A DNA stretch of 64,000 nt from Clostridium sp. MD294 (GCF_000364165.2 NZ_CP097810.1:2482130-2546129), one strand, 5' to 3'. Positions 26,891 through 35,968 are shown, counted from the first letter of the stretch. The notes: a model not told the origin generated them from the letters alone. Program-made: numbers and translations.

Positions 26891-27364
26891 TTATTTTAGT
26901 TCAAAATGAACATCAATATTTCCTTTTCCAACAGCTTCTTCTAGCCTCGTTATATCTTCAATATATCCTAATTTTGTATAATTATAAGAATTAGGAAAAG
27001 TATCATAAAATACTACAATACAATTGTTGCCATAAAGCATAATATCACCTTTGTTTATTGTATCAGGGCGTTCACTATTTGTAGGTAATGCTGTTGGTAT
27101 ATAGTAATACTTTTCATTACCATGCAGTTCTGACATCGTGTATGTAACTGGAAATTGTTTTATAAATTCTTGTGTTGTGGCATTGTTATATAATATTGTA
27201 CTAAAATCTGTGTTACCAATTTTCATTGTTACCATAGTATTCTCTTGTGTATTTTCTACTATATATTGTTGTGCTGGTTGTTGTGTTAAATTTATTGTTT
27301 CATTTGTAGTACAGCCTATAGCACCCAATGCTGTAACAGTAAGTGCAAACAAAAAATTTTTCAT
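26891..27364 (-). CDS. Cyclophilin-like lipoprotein
   Basis: This 157-residue protein begins with a lipoprotein signal ([18 protein letters not shown], lipobox Cys 18). After a Gln/Thr linker it has a small beta domain of the cyclophilin-like family ([21 protein letters not shown] ... [16 protein letters not shown] ... YTKLGYIED). These proteins usually accompany alpha/beta hydrolases or reductases and have no firm biochemical role. It overlaps the upstream acetyltransferase gene by 4 bases, so it is coupled to it. A decayed second copy lies just upstream of the operon. Confidence 0.8.
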   Translation of the reverse strand: MKNFLFALTVTALGAIGCTTNETINLTQQPAQQYIVENTQENTMVTMKIGNTDFSTILYNNATTQEFIKQFPVTYTMSELHGNEKYYYIPTALPTNSERPDTINKGDIMLYGNNCIVVFYDTFPNSYNYTKLGYIEDITRLEEAVGKGNIDVHFELK

Positions 27365-27948
27365 GTAGACTCCTCCACTTTATTATCAATCCATTTTATA
27401 AATTTTGCAGGTACACCAGCTACAATACTATTTGCTGGTACATCTTTTGTTACTACCGCACCTGCTGCAACAATGGCATTTTCTCCTATTGTTACACCAC
27501 CTAAAACAGTTACATTTGCACCTATCCATACATTTCTGTCAATTATAATAGGTTTTGGTATCATACTTTGTCTTTTTTGTGGGTTAAAGTCATGGTCAAG
27601 TGTAGCAAAAACAACTTTGTGCCCTATCAACGTACCATCTCCTATAGTAATGCCGCCTTGGTCTTGTAAACAACAGCAGGAATTGATAAATACATTTTTT
27701 CCAATATTAATATTTTTTCCACAATCTGTATAAAATGGTGGAAACATTCTAAACGTATTATCAACAGGTTTTCCAATTAACCTTGAAAAAATATGACATA
27801 TTTCTTCTGGTGTATGATAACAACAATTCAATTCTGTTGTAATTTTTATTGCTTCTTGACTTAATTCACTCATATATTGATGTACTTCAGAACCACCTTG
27901 TATTTCTAGCCCCTGATTTACATGATTTAAAAATTCATTTGTATTCAT
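27361..27948 (-). CDS. Maltose/galactoside-type sugar O-acetyltransferase
   Basis: This 195-residue left-handed beta-helix acetyltransferase belongs to the LacA/Maa group. The N-terminal helical MAC domain includes the [18 protein letters not shown] region. Hexapeptide repeats follow ([26 protein letters not shown]), with the catalytic His in ATLDHDF (about 119). The typical C-terminal run [46 protein letters not shown] is present. It acetylates a sugar hydroxyl from acetyl-CoA. The physiological substrate is often unknown for this group. It is the first intact gene of the operon. Confidence 0.9.
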   Translation of the reverse strand: MNTNEFLNHVNQGLEIQGGSEVHQYMSELSQEAIKITTELNCCYHTPEEICHIFSRLIGKPVDNTFRMFPPFYTDCGKNINIGKNVFINSCCCLQDQGGITIGDGTLIGHKVVFATLDHDFNPQKRQSMIPKPIIIDRNVWIGANVTVLGGVTIGENAIVAAGAVVTKDVPANSIVAGVPAKFIKWIDNKVEEST

Positions 27949-27968
27949 GATTATCCCCCATTTTTTAT

Positions 27969-28465
27969 TTATTCTACATTTGCACTAATTACAATAATTT
28001 TATTGCCCCAACTTTCTAATATGGGATTATTTTCTACCACTGATACAAAATCATCACCAGCATCAAAATAACCTAGCTTTGTATATTCCTTACTAATTTG
28101 TACGTCTTTATAAAATAATACAATTTGATTTTCCTTTTCAAAATAAACTGTATCTGCTTTTTGTGATGTAATACTTTCTGTATTTTAAATAATTTCATAT
28201 TTTGAAGGAATGTTATAATACTGCATAACTTCCTAATTATCATAGTCATTATAATGATAAATAAGAAGCTCCCTTCTTCAAATTGTGCAGCGAATAAACC
28301 ATTTTCAAGTAGTTTTATTTCAGAATTTGTTTTGATTACATTTGTTGTATTTATGGCAATATTTCACTATATTTTGCTGTTGATTTACAGAACAAATTGT
28401 TATTATAGACATTGTAAAAAATACTGCTAGTAAAATACATATTTTTCTTTTTATTTGTTTGCTCT
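27969..28465 (-). pseudogene. Decayed second cyclophilin-like lipoprotein gene
   Basis: A minus-strand relic closely parallels the intact neighbour at 26891-27364. Its signal-like stretch reads ILLAVFFTMSIITICS. YNIPSKYEII is followed by an in-frame TAA at 28185-28187. The frame then continues NTESITSQKADTVYFEKENQ and IVLFYKDVQISKEYTKLGYF to a natural stop at 27969. The N-terminal half also needs frame changes. So a duplicate gene existed upstream of the acetyltransferase and has decayed. Confidence 0.65.
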
Positions 28466-28534
28466 TTTCTTTTGGATTATTTTAGCATAACAAATATATA
28501 ATAACAAATACTTATATTAAATAAATATTTATGC

Positions 28535-28563
28535 TTTACAGTTATATAAAAATGTGCTACACT
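28535..28563 (+). promoter_or_regulatory. Promoter of the LysR-family regulator
   Basis: TTTACA (28535-28540), a 17-base spacer and TACACT (28558-28563) lie 20 bases before the ATG, which has AAGGAG upstream. The region between this and the decayed minus-strand gene is where a LysR protein would bind to act on the divergent operon. Confidence 0.55.
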
Positions 28564-28582
28564 GATAAAAAGGAGTGATATT

Positions 28583-29452
28583 ATGGAAATTAGAGTTTTA
28601 AAATATTTTATTGCCATTGCAAGAGAACAAAGCATTCTAGCTGCAGCAGAAAGTTTACATCTTTCTCAGCCCACGCTTTCCCGACAAATTAAAGATATGG
28701 AGGAGGAACTTGGTAAACAGCTTTTTATAAGGGGAAGCAGAAAAATTACACTTACAGAAGAAGGTATGATATTAAGAAAACGTGCAGAAGAAATACTTGA
28801 TTTAGTGCAAAAAACAGAAAATGAAATTACACTTTCTAATTTGATATGTGGTGATATTTTTATAGGAACAGGAGAAACAGATGGTGTTCGTTTTATTGCA
28901 AAAGCAGCAAAAATGTTAAAAGAACAATATCCAGATATCCATTATAATATTGTTAGTGGCGATTCTGTTGACATTATAGAAAAATTGGATAAAGGATTGA
29001 TTGATTTTGCAGTTTTAGTAGGGAATGTTGATATTTCAAAATATAATTATATAGAACTGCCAATAAAAGATATATGGGGCGTTTTGATGAAAAATAATTC
29101 TTCTCTTGCAAAAAAAGAATTTATTACTCCTGAAGATTTATGGGAAAAATCTCTTATTGTTTCTCGTCAAGCAATAAAAGGAAATGACCTTCCTCAATGG
29201 CTGAAAAAAGATATTTCCCAATTAAATATTATTGCTCATTATAATCTTGTATATAATGCCTCACTTATGGTAGATGAAGGTTTAGGTTATGCCCTTTGTC
29301 TTGATAAAATAATCAATGTTACAAATACAAATCTTTGTTTTAAACCATTTTATCCAATATTAGAAGTTGGTATGAATATTGTCTGGAAAAAATATCAAAT
29401 TCTTTCAAAAGCCTCAGAGAAATTTTTAGAAAAATTGAAAGAAATATTATAA
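28583..29452 (+). CDS. LysR-family transcriptional regulator
   Basis: This 289-residue protein has the LysR N-terminal helix-turn-helix (MEIRVLKYFIAIAREQSILAAAESLHLSQPTLSRQIKDMEEELGKQLF) and a periplasmic-binding-protein-like co-inducer domain. The divergent position suggests that it regulates the lipoprotein/hydrolase/acetyltransferase genes at 25761-27948. This kind of LysR beside cyclophilin-like and hydrolase genes is a common arrangement in gut Firmicutes. The inducer is unknown. The next gene starts about 30 bases after its stop and may be co-transcribed. Confidence 0.88.
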   Translation: MEIRVLKYFIAIAREQSILAAAESLHLSQPTLSRQIKDMEEELGKQLFIRGSRKITLTEEGMILRKRAEEILDLVQKTENEITLSNLICGDIFIGTGETDGVRFIAKAAKMLKEQYPDIHYNIVSGDSVDIIEKLDKGLIDFAVLVGNVDISKYNYIELPIKDIWGVLMKNNSSLAKKEFITPEDLWEKSLIVSRQAIKGNDLPQWLKKDISQLNIIAHYNLVYNASLMVDEGLGYALCLDKIINVTNTNLCFKPFYPILEVGMNIVWKKYQILSKASEKFLEKLKEIL

Positions 29453-29481
29453 TATAAAATCATATCATAATGGAGTTGAAA

Positions 29482-30663
29482 ATGATGTATCAGTTTATTT
29501 TGAAAAAAATTTTGTTTTTTATAATACTTTTATATTTTACAAATGTTGTTTTTGCAGAAGAAAATAACATTTATAGTATATATGAAAATGGACGAAATGA
29601 GATAATATTTCAAAATTCTCCCTATCAGCATAATGATATTATATATGTACCATTAAGAGAACTTGCTGAAAGAGGTGGTTCTCTTGTACATTATTCTAAT
29701 TCAGAAATATCCGTATTAGCTGATGGTAATGTTACACTTTTTAAAATAGGAGAGCAAAAAGCAATTTGCAATTTTAGTGAAATTTCTCTTCATGCTCCTG
29801 TACAAAATAAAAATGGTGTATGTTATATTGCAGTAGAAGATATAAAATATATTACTATCAATTTTATAAATAATTTAAATTATGTGGAGTATGAAAAAGA
29901 AAATAATACAATTAGTGTATACTTACGTGAAAAGAAATTACCAGAGCAAAAAAAAGATTTTAAAAATATTGATTTTGTTTTAAAACTTTTAAATGAAGCA
30001 AAATCAAATGTCATAATTTCTCCAAAAGCAATAAAACATCTGGATTTCAATAACAAAATAAAAAAAGAAGATTATTTTTCACAAAATATTTTACTAGATA
30101 AAAATGATAATATAGTTAATGAAGTGTATTTTTGCTGCCCTTGGCGATATGCTTTTTCAGAAGAACACAATATTTCTGAGGCATTTTATTATAAAAACAG
30201 CATAGAAAATCAAATATTTATGTGTCATACTAGTTTATATGAATATTATAAAGATGCAAATATTACTGCACTTTCTACAGTATTTCGAACAGAACAACAT
30301 AAAGAATTGCCTTATGAAATTACCTTTCTATTGTCTGAAAACAATATAACAAGTGATATGATAAGTAATGTTAATTATTATAAAGATGAAAGCTGGGTTA
30401 ATTTGAAATTACCTAAAGTAAAATTGGACTCTTATATCCAATTAAATGCCAAAGAATTAAATGTTGATAAAGAAATCATACAAAAAGTTTCTTTTGATTT
30501 TGGGCAAAAAGGTATTAATACAAACAGCAATATAGAAGCAGATGGATTTTCATCAGTTATGACGAATATTATGGATTTTAATGCAAATAAACCATTTTAT
30601 TTTTGTATTACAGATACTCGAAATGATGACGTTTTGTTTGTAGGAAAATATGGTTTTGAATAA
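29482..30663 (+). CDS. Secreted protein with copper-amine-oxidase-N-like domain
   Basis: I start this at ATG 29482, with GGAG 6 bases upstream. An earlier ATG at 29470 overlaps that site. The N-terminus is a signal peptide (basic residues, ILFFIILLYFTNVVFA, cleavage near residue 24). Residues about 30-140 show the beta pattern of the copper-amine-oxidase N-terminal domain, with NDIIYVPLRELAERGGSLVHYS as its best match. This domain usually serves as a wall-attached or stalk module. The remaining 250 residues are unrecognised. The role is unknown, and the protein is probably exported. Confidence 0.7.
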   Translation: MMYQFILKKILFFIILLYFTNVVFAEENNIYSIYENGRNEIIFQNSPYQHNDIIYVPLRELAERGGSLVHYSNSEISVLADGNVTLFKIGEQKAICNFSEISLHAPVQNKNGVCYIAVEDIKYITINFINNLNYVEYEKENNTISVYLREKKLPEQKKDFKNIDFVLKLLNEAKSNVIISPKAIKHLDFNNKIKKEDYFSQNILLDKNDNIVNEVYFCCPWRYAFSEEHNISEAFYYKNSIENQIFMCHTSLYEYYKDANITALSTVFRTEQHKELPYEITFLLSENNITSDMISNVNYYKDESWVNLKLPKVKLDSYIQLNAKELNVDKEIIQKVSFDFGQKGINTNSNIEADGFSSVMTNIMDFNANKPFYFCITDTRNDDVLFVGKYGFE

Positions 30664-30732
30664 AATTCTACTTAATTTGGACTTTTTTCAATTCAGGCTC
30701 TCTATAATAAATTTATACTTAATGTAAGTTTG

Positions 30733-30792
30733 CTCCTTTTGTTGTAAATTAATTATATCAAGTATAATTGATTTGTTCTAAAGGAGTTTTTT
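30733..30792 (+). terminator. Long hairpin terminator
   Basis: An imperfect hairpin with a 25-base left arm (30733-30757) and a 24-base right arm (30763-30786) is capped by a 5-base loop and followed by T6. CTCCTTTT/AAAGGAG forms its base. It ends the LysR/secreted-protein transcript. Confidence 0.65.
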
Positions 30793-31684
30793 ATGTCATT
30801 GAATACAAAATTTATACTACTTATAAAGTCATATCCTCATAAAAAATACATCATATTCAGTATTGAGCAAAGGCAGCAACACCATAGTATGCAAGATATG
30901 AAACAGTAACAGTTAAAGCGGCGGGATAGTAAACTGCTGCCCTGTTTTAAGCTTTCATCAGGCATATAACTGTGAATTATTATTTTACATTAGTCGTTTT
31001 GGTTTTTGCCCATGAATGTGCCTAACGCCTAACCGCCATTTAACAGGTTTCGATTTTCCTGGAATATTTAGTTATTCCCCTATCATAGTTTTGAATTTTT
31101 CATCAAGTTTGTCATATCCATAATGTTGTTGGCTTGTAGAAAATTCAGTATATTTTTTGCATCCTTAAGATTATACAATGATTGGGAATATTATGATTTT
31201 TCTACCTATGCCTTGCGTTACAAAATGCCTTGAATATAGTCGGCAACGACGGACTTACTCCTGCTGTGGGATATGATTTTGATACTGCATAATAAATTGT
31301 CACACGCCGCACTTCTTTCTGCGGGTAACTCCCAGCCTTCTCTTTTGTGCCTACAGAAGCGTATATGTATATAAATGCTGTAAAATCAACATTTTTAAAG
31401 TAAAAAAAGCGTATAGCAAAACGTATCTGCACACGTATTTGATACACATATACGCATTATTTTAGAGTTTATTCTTTGTTATATAGTTTTGTATAAAAAG
31501 CTAATTAGCAAAACAAAAAGAAGCTCTTTGCGATTGAGAGCAAAATATACCCATTGCACAAACCTTTGGTTTATTTACTTGGTCTATTTCACAACTGCAT
31601 TAAGCTTTTTGTCACTAACATTATAATAGTATAAAAGAGATATTTTTCAATTATTTTTGAAAAAGTGAGAAAGGAATATCGTAA
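30793..31684. other. Non-coding or decayed DNA with mobile-element character
   Basis: This stretch of about 900 bases has no credible complete gene. Its base composition is uneven, with locally higher GC near 30920-31060 and 31230-31340. Short protein-like pieces such as NDWEYYDFSTYALRYK (near 31180) and ALNIVGNDGLTPAVGYDFDTA (near 31225) occur in different frames. With the relaxase relic that follows it looks like the remains of a conjugative or mobilizable element. I can assign nothing more precise. Confidence 0.4.
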
Positions 31685-32035
31685 GAAATTTATTTATACA
31701 ATTATCAAAACTGAGTAATGTAAAAGGTAAAATAGATTATATTACCAATCCAGAAAAACAAGAAAATTTATATGCGACTTATGAAACAGTACAAAGAAAT
31801 TTAAACAAAAATATGGTGTAGAATGTGTTTCTGTACTTCATTACAATAAAAAGAAAACCAATTATCATATTCATTTGATTTTTAGTGAAAGAGAGTTACT
31901 TGAAAAGGAGGAAGTAAAAACTGCATAAAGAAATCTATTTTATAATAAAAATGGAAAAAGAAAGTATTATAAAAATTGAGAAAATTAGAGCAAAAAGTAA
32001 ATTTATATCAACAGAATATAGAACAATATAAAAGT
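31685..32035 (+). pseudogene. Relaxase (mobilization nuclease) remnant
   Basis: Plus-strand fragments read NLFIQLSKLSNVKGKIDYIT, then NPEKQENLYATYET. A frame change follows, then KKTNYHIHLIFSERELLEKE and further pieces with stops. The YITNP...YATYE start and the HIHLIFSERE metal-binding motif are typical of relaxases of Clostridial mobile elements. Only the N-terminal third survives. It is a relic and cannot be functional. Confidence 0.6.
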
Positions 32036-32098
32036 ATAAGAAGATAATCAGATAAAAAAGAGGTACTTATTTTAACAATAATTTTTTAATATAATATA

Positions 32099-32149
32099 TT
32101 GACAATTATCTATGTATATGATAGAGTCTTTTACATAGATAATTATCAA
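32099..32149 (+). promoter_or_regulatory. Promoter and ArsR-type operator of the arsR operon
   Basis: TTGACAATTATCTATGTA (32099-32116) is repeated inverted at 32132-32149 with 17 of 18 matches, a dyad typical of ArsR/SmtB operators. The left arm contains the -35 box TTGACA. A -10-like TAGAGT follows after 17 bases (32122-32127). Bound repressor would cover the promoter. The start codon lies 17 bases past the dyad. Confidence 0.8.
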
Positions 32150-32165
32150 TGTGAGGTGATATAAA

Positions 32166-32441
32166 ATGAATGCATTAGACATAGCAGTTATATGTAAAGC
32201 ACTTGGAGATAGTAATCGTTTACAAATTGTCCAAATGTTATCGGAGGGAGAAAAGTGTGGATGTAAATTGTTGGAATATTTTGATATTACACAACCAACT
32301 TTATCACATCATATGAGAATATTATGTGAATGTAATATTGTGAACGATAGAAAAGAAGGAAAGTGGCATCACTACTCTTTAAATTGTAATACATTGCAAG
32401 AATTTAAAAAATTTATTGACAATCTATATTGCACTAAATGA
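32166..32441 (+). CDS. arsR: ArsR/SmtB-family metalloregulator
   Basis: This 91-residue winged-helix repressor has the family core: LGDSNRLQIVQMLSEGEKCGCKLLEYFDITQPTLSHHMRILCECNIVNDRKEGKWHHYSL. The Cys-Gly-Cys pair at the start of the recognition region (about 32-34) is the usual arsenic/antimony sensing site of ArsR, and there are further Cys residues at the C-terminus. It is the first gene of a three-gene operon behind a matching dyad, so auto-repression relieved by As(III) or a related thiophilic agent is likely. The stop overlaps an ATG of the next gene's frame. Confidence 0.9.
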   Translation: MNALDIAVICKALGDSNRLQIVQMLSEGEKCGCKLLEYFDITQPTLSHHMRILCECNIVNDRKEGKWHHYSLNCNTLQEFKKFIDNLYCTK

Positions 32442-32458
32442 GGAGGTTGCAGCTATCT

Positions 32459-33457
32459 ATGATATGGAATTTTATAGAAATACAAATATTAGGTATGAAA
32501 TGGCTGAACACATTGATAGGATATGCACTAGAAAAAATTGGATTGAATATATATGGAAAATTAGGAAGTAGTATTCACTTTTTTATTTATGATGTAATAA
32601 AAATTACAATACTTCTTTGTATATTAATATATATGATTTCATATATACAAAGCTATTTCCCACCAGAGCGAAGTAAGAAAATATTAGGTAGGTTTAAAGG
32701 AATTGGAGCAAATTGTATCGCTGCATTATTGGGAACGGTTACACCTTTTTGCTCCTGTTCTTCTATTCCACTGTTTATTGGTTTTACAAGTGCAGGACTC
32801 CCTTTAGGTGTAACATTTTCTTTTTTAATTTCATCTCCTATGGTAGATTTGGGAAGTCTTGTGCTTTTGATGAGTATTTTTGGAACAAAAGTAGCTATTA
32901 TTTATGTAATCGTTGGATTAATTATTGCAATATCTGGAGGAACTTTGATTGAAAAATTACATATGGAGAAATATGTAGAAGATTTTATTTTAAAAGCAAA
33001 CAATGTTGATATTGATAGTACTATACTTATGCAAAAAGACCGTTTAACCTATGCAAAGGAACAAGTTATATCCACATTTAAAAAAGTATTTCCATATATT
33101 TTGATAGGCGTTGGGATAGGTGCGATAATTCATAATTACATTCCAGAAAATTATATTGAAGCTATACTTGGTAGTTATAATCTATTCGGTGTTATTCTTG
33201 CTACTTTAGTAGGAATTCCAATGTATGCGGATATATTTGGAACAATTCCTGTTGCTGAAGCATTACTTGTAAAAGGAGCAGAATTAGGAACAATTTTAAG
33301 TTTTATGATGGCTGTTACAACGCTTAGTTTACCCTCAATTATTATGTTAAAGAAGGCTGTAAAGCCAAAACTTCTTGGCATATTTGTTGCAATATGTATA
33401 ATAGGAATTATCATTGTAGGGTATTTATTTAACTTATTTCAGTTTTTTATAATTTAG
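32459..33457 (+). CDS. Permease of the ArsP/DUF318 family
   Basis: I start at ATG 32459, after AGGAGG at 32441-32446. An earlier in-frame ATG at 32438 overlaps the arsR stop and has no site. The 332 residues form about eight membrane helices with the family hallmark TPFCSCSSIPLFIGFTSAGLPLG (about 95-117). A second copy of the fold near 245-290 contains GIPMYADIFGTIPVAEAL. Members such as ArsP export organoarsenicals or other thiol-bound species. Regulation by the adjacent ArsR and a CxxC partner downstream suits that role. The exact substrate is not determinable here. Confidence 0.85.
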   Translation: MIWNFIEIQILGMKWLNTLIGYALEKIGLNIYGKLGSSIHFFIYDVIKITILLCILIYMISYIQSYFPPERSKKILGRFKGIGANCIAALLGTVTPFCSCSSIPLFIGFTSAGLPLGVTFSFLISSPMVDLGSLVLLMSIFGTKVAIIYVIVGLIIAISGGTLIEKLHMEKYVEDFILKANNVDIDSTILMQKDRLTYAKEQVISTFKKVFPYILIGVGIGAIIHNYIPENYIEAILGSYNLFGVILATLVGIPMYADIFGTIPVAEALLVKGAELGTILSFMMAVTTLSLPSIIMLKKAVKPKLLGIFVAICIIGIIIVGYLFNLFQFFII

Positions 33458-33469
33458 GAGGATATGAAA

Positions 33470-33817
33470 ATGCCATTATTTGTATTAGGAAAAAAGAAGA
33501 AGGAAAAAGAATGTTGTTATAGTAATAACTATACACAGGAAACAATAAAGCATGCTGAGAAAGAAAGACAATTTTCTGAAGTAAAAATATTAGGTGGAGG
33601 TTGTAAAAAATGCAATCAATTGGAAGAAGCAACAACAAAAGCTCTTGTTGAATTAGGTATGGATAGTAATATTGAACATGTAAAAGATTTTGAGAAGATA
33701 GCTTCATATGGAGTAATGACAACTCCTGCATTGGTTGTAGATGATAAAGTAGTATCTTATGGCAAAGTGCTGAAAAAAGAGGAAGTAATAGAAATATTAA
33801 AGAAAGTAAGAGGATGA
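33470..33817 (+). CDS. Small thioredoxin-like redox protein
   Basis: ATG 33470 is 8 bases after GGAGG and is preferred over ATG 33464. The 115 residues have a lysine-rich leader with a Cys-Cys pair (KKKEKECC), then the thioredoxin fold of the redox-active-disulfide (MTH895/TM0996-like) type: VKILGGGCKKCNQLEEATTKAL, the cis-Pro region VMTTPALVVDDKVVSYGKV, and a C-terminal helix. These small proteins commonly accompany ArsP/DUF318 permeases in operons. It may reduce or shuttle the permease substrate. It is the last gene of the arsR operon. Confidence 0.85.
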   Translation: MPLFVLGKKKKEKECCYSNNYTQETIKHAEKERQFSEVKILGGGCKKCNQLEEATTKALVELGMDSNIEHVKDFEKIASYGVMTTPALVVDDKVVSYGKVLKKEEVIEILKKVRG

Positions 33818-34124
33818 TTTTAAAAAAAGTGATGTTTCTATATGTGTAATACAAACGTTTACACAAAGTAAATTATATGAAACAGTAGAAATGCAAAATT
33901 CTATAACTCCAAGATATAGTTACATTATATCAGCTAATTTAGATTTTTGTATTAGTAGTTCTGGAGCCAAATATAGTATATACATATATGGAAATGAGAT
34001 TACAAAAATTTCTGGTACATTAACTGCTTCTGGCAGGGGAAGTTATGAATTGATATTTAGTGGTAGTGTCAGCACAAAAAATGGTTCTGAGCCAATTACA
34101 ATATCTGAAACATATTTTTATTAA
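33810..34124 (+). pseudogene. C-terminal fragment of a secreted protein
   Basis: The frame is open from just after a TAA near 33805 to the stop at 34122-34124. It reads SKLYETVEMQNSITPRYSYI, followed by ISANLDFCISSSGAKYSIYI and a beta-rich tail. The RYSYI...A.L.ISSSG.A pattern is typical of small secreted Clostridial proteins (DUF6147-like), here without signal peptide or start. A real shorter product from ATG 33891 is unlikely because there is no ribosome site. It is followed by a terminator. Confidence 0.5.
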
Positions 34125-34161
34125 ACAGAAATCATTGACTTACAATAAATGAAAAACTATA

Positions 34162-34200
34162 ATAAAGGCAGTTCTAATAAACAAAGCTGCCTTTATTTTT
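34162..34200 (+). terminator. Terminator after the arsR operon region
   Basis: ATAAAGGCAG (34162-34171) pairs with CTGCCTTTAT (34187-34196) and is followed by T's. It is a strong rho-independent terminator for the plus-strand operon. Confidence 0.85.
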
Positions 34201-34220
34201 TATGCTAAATTTCAAATAAT

Positions 34221-34658
34221 TTATTCTTTTTCATACCAAGAGTAAAATCTTACATTTGATAAAGCGGACTTTTCCCAAGCATATGTAATTTTTGTGTCAT
34301 TAAAGCATTGGTATCCTGCCATAGACATATATAAATCTGAAACAGAACTAGCTGTATTTCCGTGAGGATAGATAATAACAACATGGTCAGAAGTAATACC
34401 AATTGTAGTATATCCTTTATTTGCACTGCTTTGAGCATCGGCATAATTAACAGAATATTAGTGAAGCGTTTTGTTTCCTTTTAATGCTTCTAACATTGTT
34501 GCACAAGTACCACTTGGAAGAGGAGTACCATATTCTTTTGAAACATCTTGAGCAAAAATATTACAATATGTTTTACCTCCACTTGGTTGATATTTTGATG
34601 TACCTTCCACATCAATGTCGTCTATTACTTTTTTGTAGTCATCTTTAGAAATTGCCAT
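34221..34658 (-). pseudogene. Peptidoglycan-hydrolase-like gene with one internal TAA
   Basis: The frame from ATG 34658, with AGGAAAA upstream, runs to a natural stop at 34221 (146 codons) with exactly one interruption, TAA 34458-34460. Before it: SKYQPSGGKTYCNIFAQDVS. After it: NYADAQSSANKGYTTIGITS, then DHVVIIYPHG and a Trp-containing end. The Cys in TYCNIFAQDV and the His in ITSDHVVIIYP resemble a NlpC/CHAP-like cysteine amidase. No frameshift exists. A truncated 66-residue product would lose the His. Confidence 0.6.
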
Positions 34659-34847
34659 ACTATTTTTCCTCCATTTCTTTTTTGTTTTACACTGTAATTT
34701 TTAAACAAGCTAGGCATACTTTAAATGGTTAGCCTTTTACATCTAAAGTTTTTACTTGTTATATTAAATAAAGATAAAATTTGGATATATTAGCAACCAA
34801 AACAATAAAAAAATTTAGAAATTTAAAATATAGAAAGGATAGTTGAT

Positions 34848-35720
34848 ATGAAACAATTTAAAAAGATAATCACTGCTGTAATTTTATGTTCTCAAATTTT
34901 AACACAAGTATGGGCAAAGGAAGCAGTACAAACCCCTTGTTATATTAATACAATTGATGTAGAAAACAGTGATTTTGAAAATGGAAATTGGAAATACAAA
35001 TTTACTGCTTCTGATGGTACTTCATTCTTATTAGAAGAAGGACAAAAGCATACATTTCTTATTGTAAATGGTAAAATATCCTCTGAAAATGTTGTCATTC
35101 AAAATGATATTTCTTTTGTTTCATTAGAAGGAATTTGTAAAGAATTGCATTTGCAAAAGGAAGAAAATAAAAACAATATTAAAAATGGACTAGACAACAT
35201 TGTAGTAGATAGTTCCCTTTCAATCAAAAAGAATAATGAAATACTACCAATAAAAGCAATTTATGTAGAAAATGAAATATATGTACCTTTAAAAGAATTT
35301 GTAACCGCTTTAAATGGTGCTGTTAGCTATACTACAAAAGAAATAATGCCTTTATATAACCCTTTGATATGTATTGATACAAGAGAACAAAAAGTAACAA
35401 AAGAACAAGCATTACAAATGGCAAAACAAAAAATGAATCAATGTTATCAAAATTTTTTATTAGAGCAAAAAAATGACAATGCAAATAAAATGCTCATACA
35501 AATTCAGCAAAAAATAAATGCTATGCAGTGTATAGAGGATACAGCTAGTTTTTGGATAATAGATGCTTCTTATTTACTGCTTGTAGATAAAGTAACAGGA
35601 GAAATTTATTATAAAACAGGTCATGGCAATGCAGGACATGGTTCTTATGTTGAAACGATTGATAAAGTAGATAGTAATACAATAGATTTTTTTGAATATA
35701 TCATTAACCATAATTTTTAA
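34848..35720 (+). CDS. Secreted protein with copper-amine-oxidase-N-like module
   Basis: This 290-residue protein has a signal peptide (MKQFKKIITAVILCSQILTQVWA, cleavage about 23). Two beta stretches with the copper-amine-oxidase-N pattern follow, near 62-90 and about 125-155 (LPIKAIYVENEIYVPLKEFV). The C-terminal part starts with a helical linker (KVTKEQALQMAKQKMNQCYQ) and ends with an aspartate/glycine-rich strand region (DKVTGEIYYKTGHGNAGHGS) that resembles PepSY-like repeats. The protein is probably exported and the function is unknown. The gene stands alone, with a ribosome site GAAAGGA before ATG. Confidence 0.65.
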   Translation: MKQFKKIITAVILCSQILTQVWAKEAVQTPCYINTIDVENSDFENGNWKYKFTASDGTSFLLEEGQKHTFLIVNGKISSENVVIQNDISFVSLEGICKELHLQKEENKNNIKNGLDNIVVDSSLSIKKNNEILPIKAIYVENEIYVPLKEFVTALNGAVSYTTKEIMPLYNPLICIDTREQKVTKEQALQMAKQKMNQCYQNFLLEQKNDNANKMLIQIQQKINAMQCIEDTASFWIIDASYLLLVDKVTGEIYYKTGHGNAGHGSYVETIDKVDSNTIDFFEYIINHNF

Positions 35721-35807
35721 AAAAGTAAAAAATATTAAGTAGTTAATTACTATTAAATCATATTTACGAACTATTGTCACAATATGTACTAAATATCTTA
35801 TAAATTA

Positions 35808-35909
35808 AACTGTTCTGCTACAAGTGCAGGTGCTAGTACCAGACTTACTTTTTGTAGAATAAGATTATTGGCAGATATTGCAAATTCTTGTGATTGGACA
35901 GGACAATAA
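35808..35909 (+). pseudogene. Short protein remnant
   Basis: A 34-codon open stretch, LNCSATSAGASTRLTFCRIR and then LLADIANSCDWTGQ, ends at TAA 35907-35909 just before a terminator. It has no start or ribosome site. It looks like the tail of a lost gene. I do not recognise the family. Confidence 0.3.
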
Positions 35910-35919
35910 TTTATACATT

Positions 35920-35958
35920 AAAAAGAAACCCACTATTTTTTGCAGTGGGTTTCTTTTT
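35920..35958. terminator. Bidirectional terminator
   Basis: AAAAAGAAACCCACT (35920-35934) and its exact complement (35944-35958) form a 15-bp stem with a 9-base loop. A/T runs on both sides let it serve the minus-strand lipoprotein gene ending at 35969 and plus-strand transcripts. Confidence 0.85.
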
Positions 35959-35968
35959 TAATCAATTT

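Noticed and set aside
31202-31447. Minus-strand open frame of 81 codons in the decayed region
   Set aside because: It has no ribosome site and an unlikely composition, and it lies opposite scattered plus-strand relic sequence.
34250-34444. Minus-strand open frame of 64 codons
   Set aside because: It is an out-of-frame shadow. The coding frame here is the continuation of the amidase-like gene after its TAA, as shown by coherent protein sequence to the natural stop at 34221.
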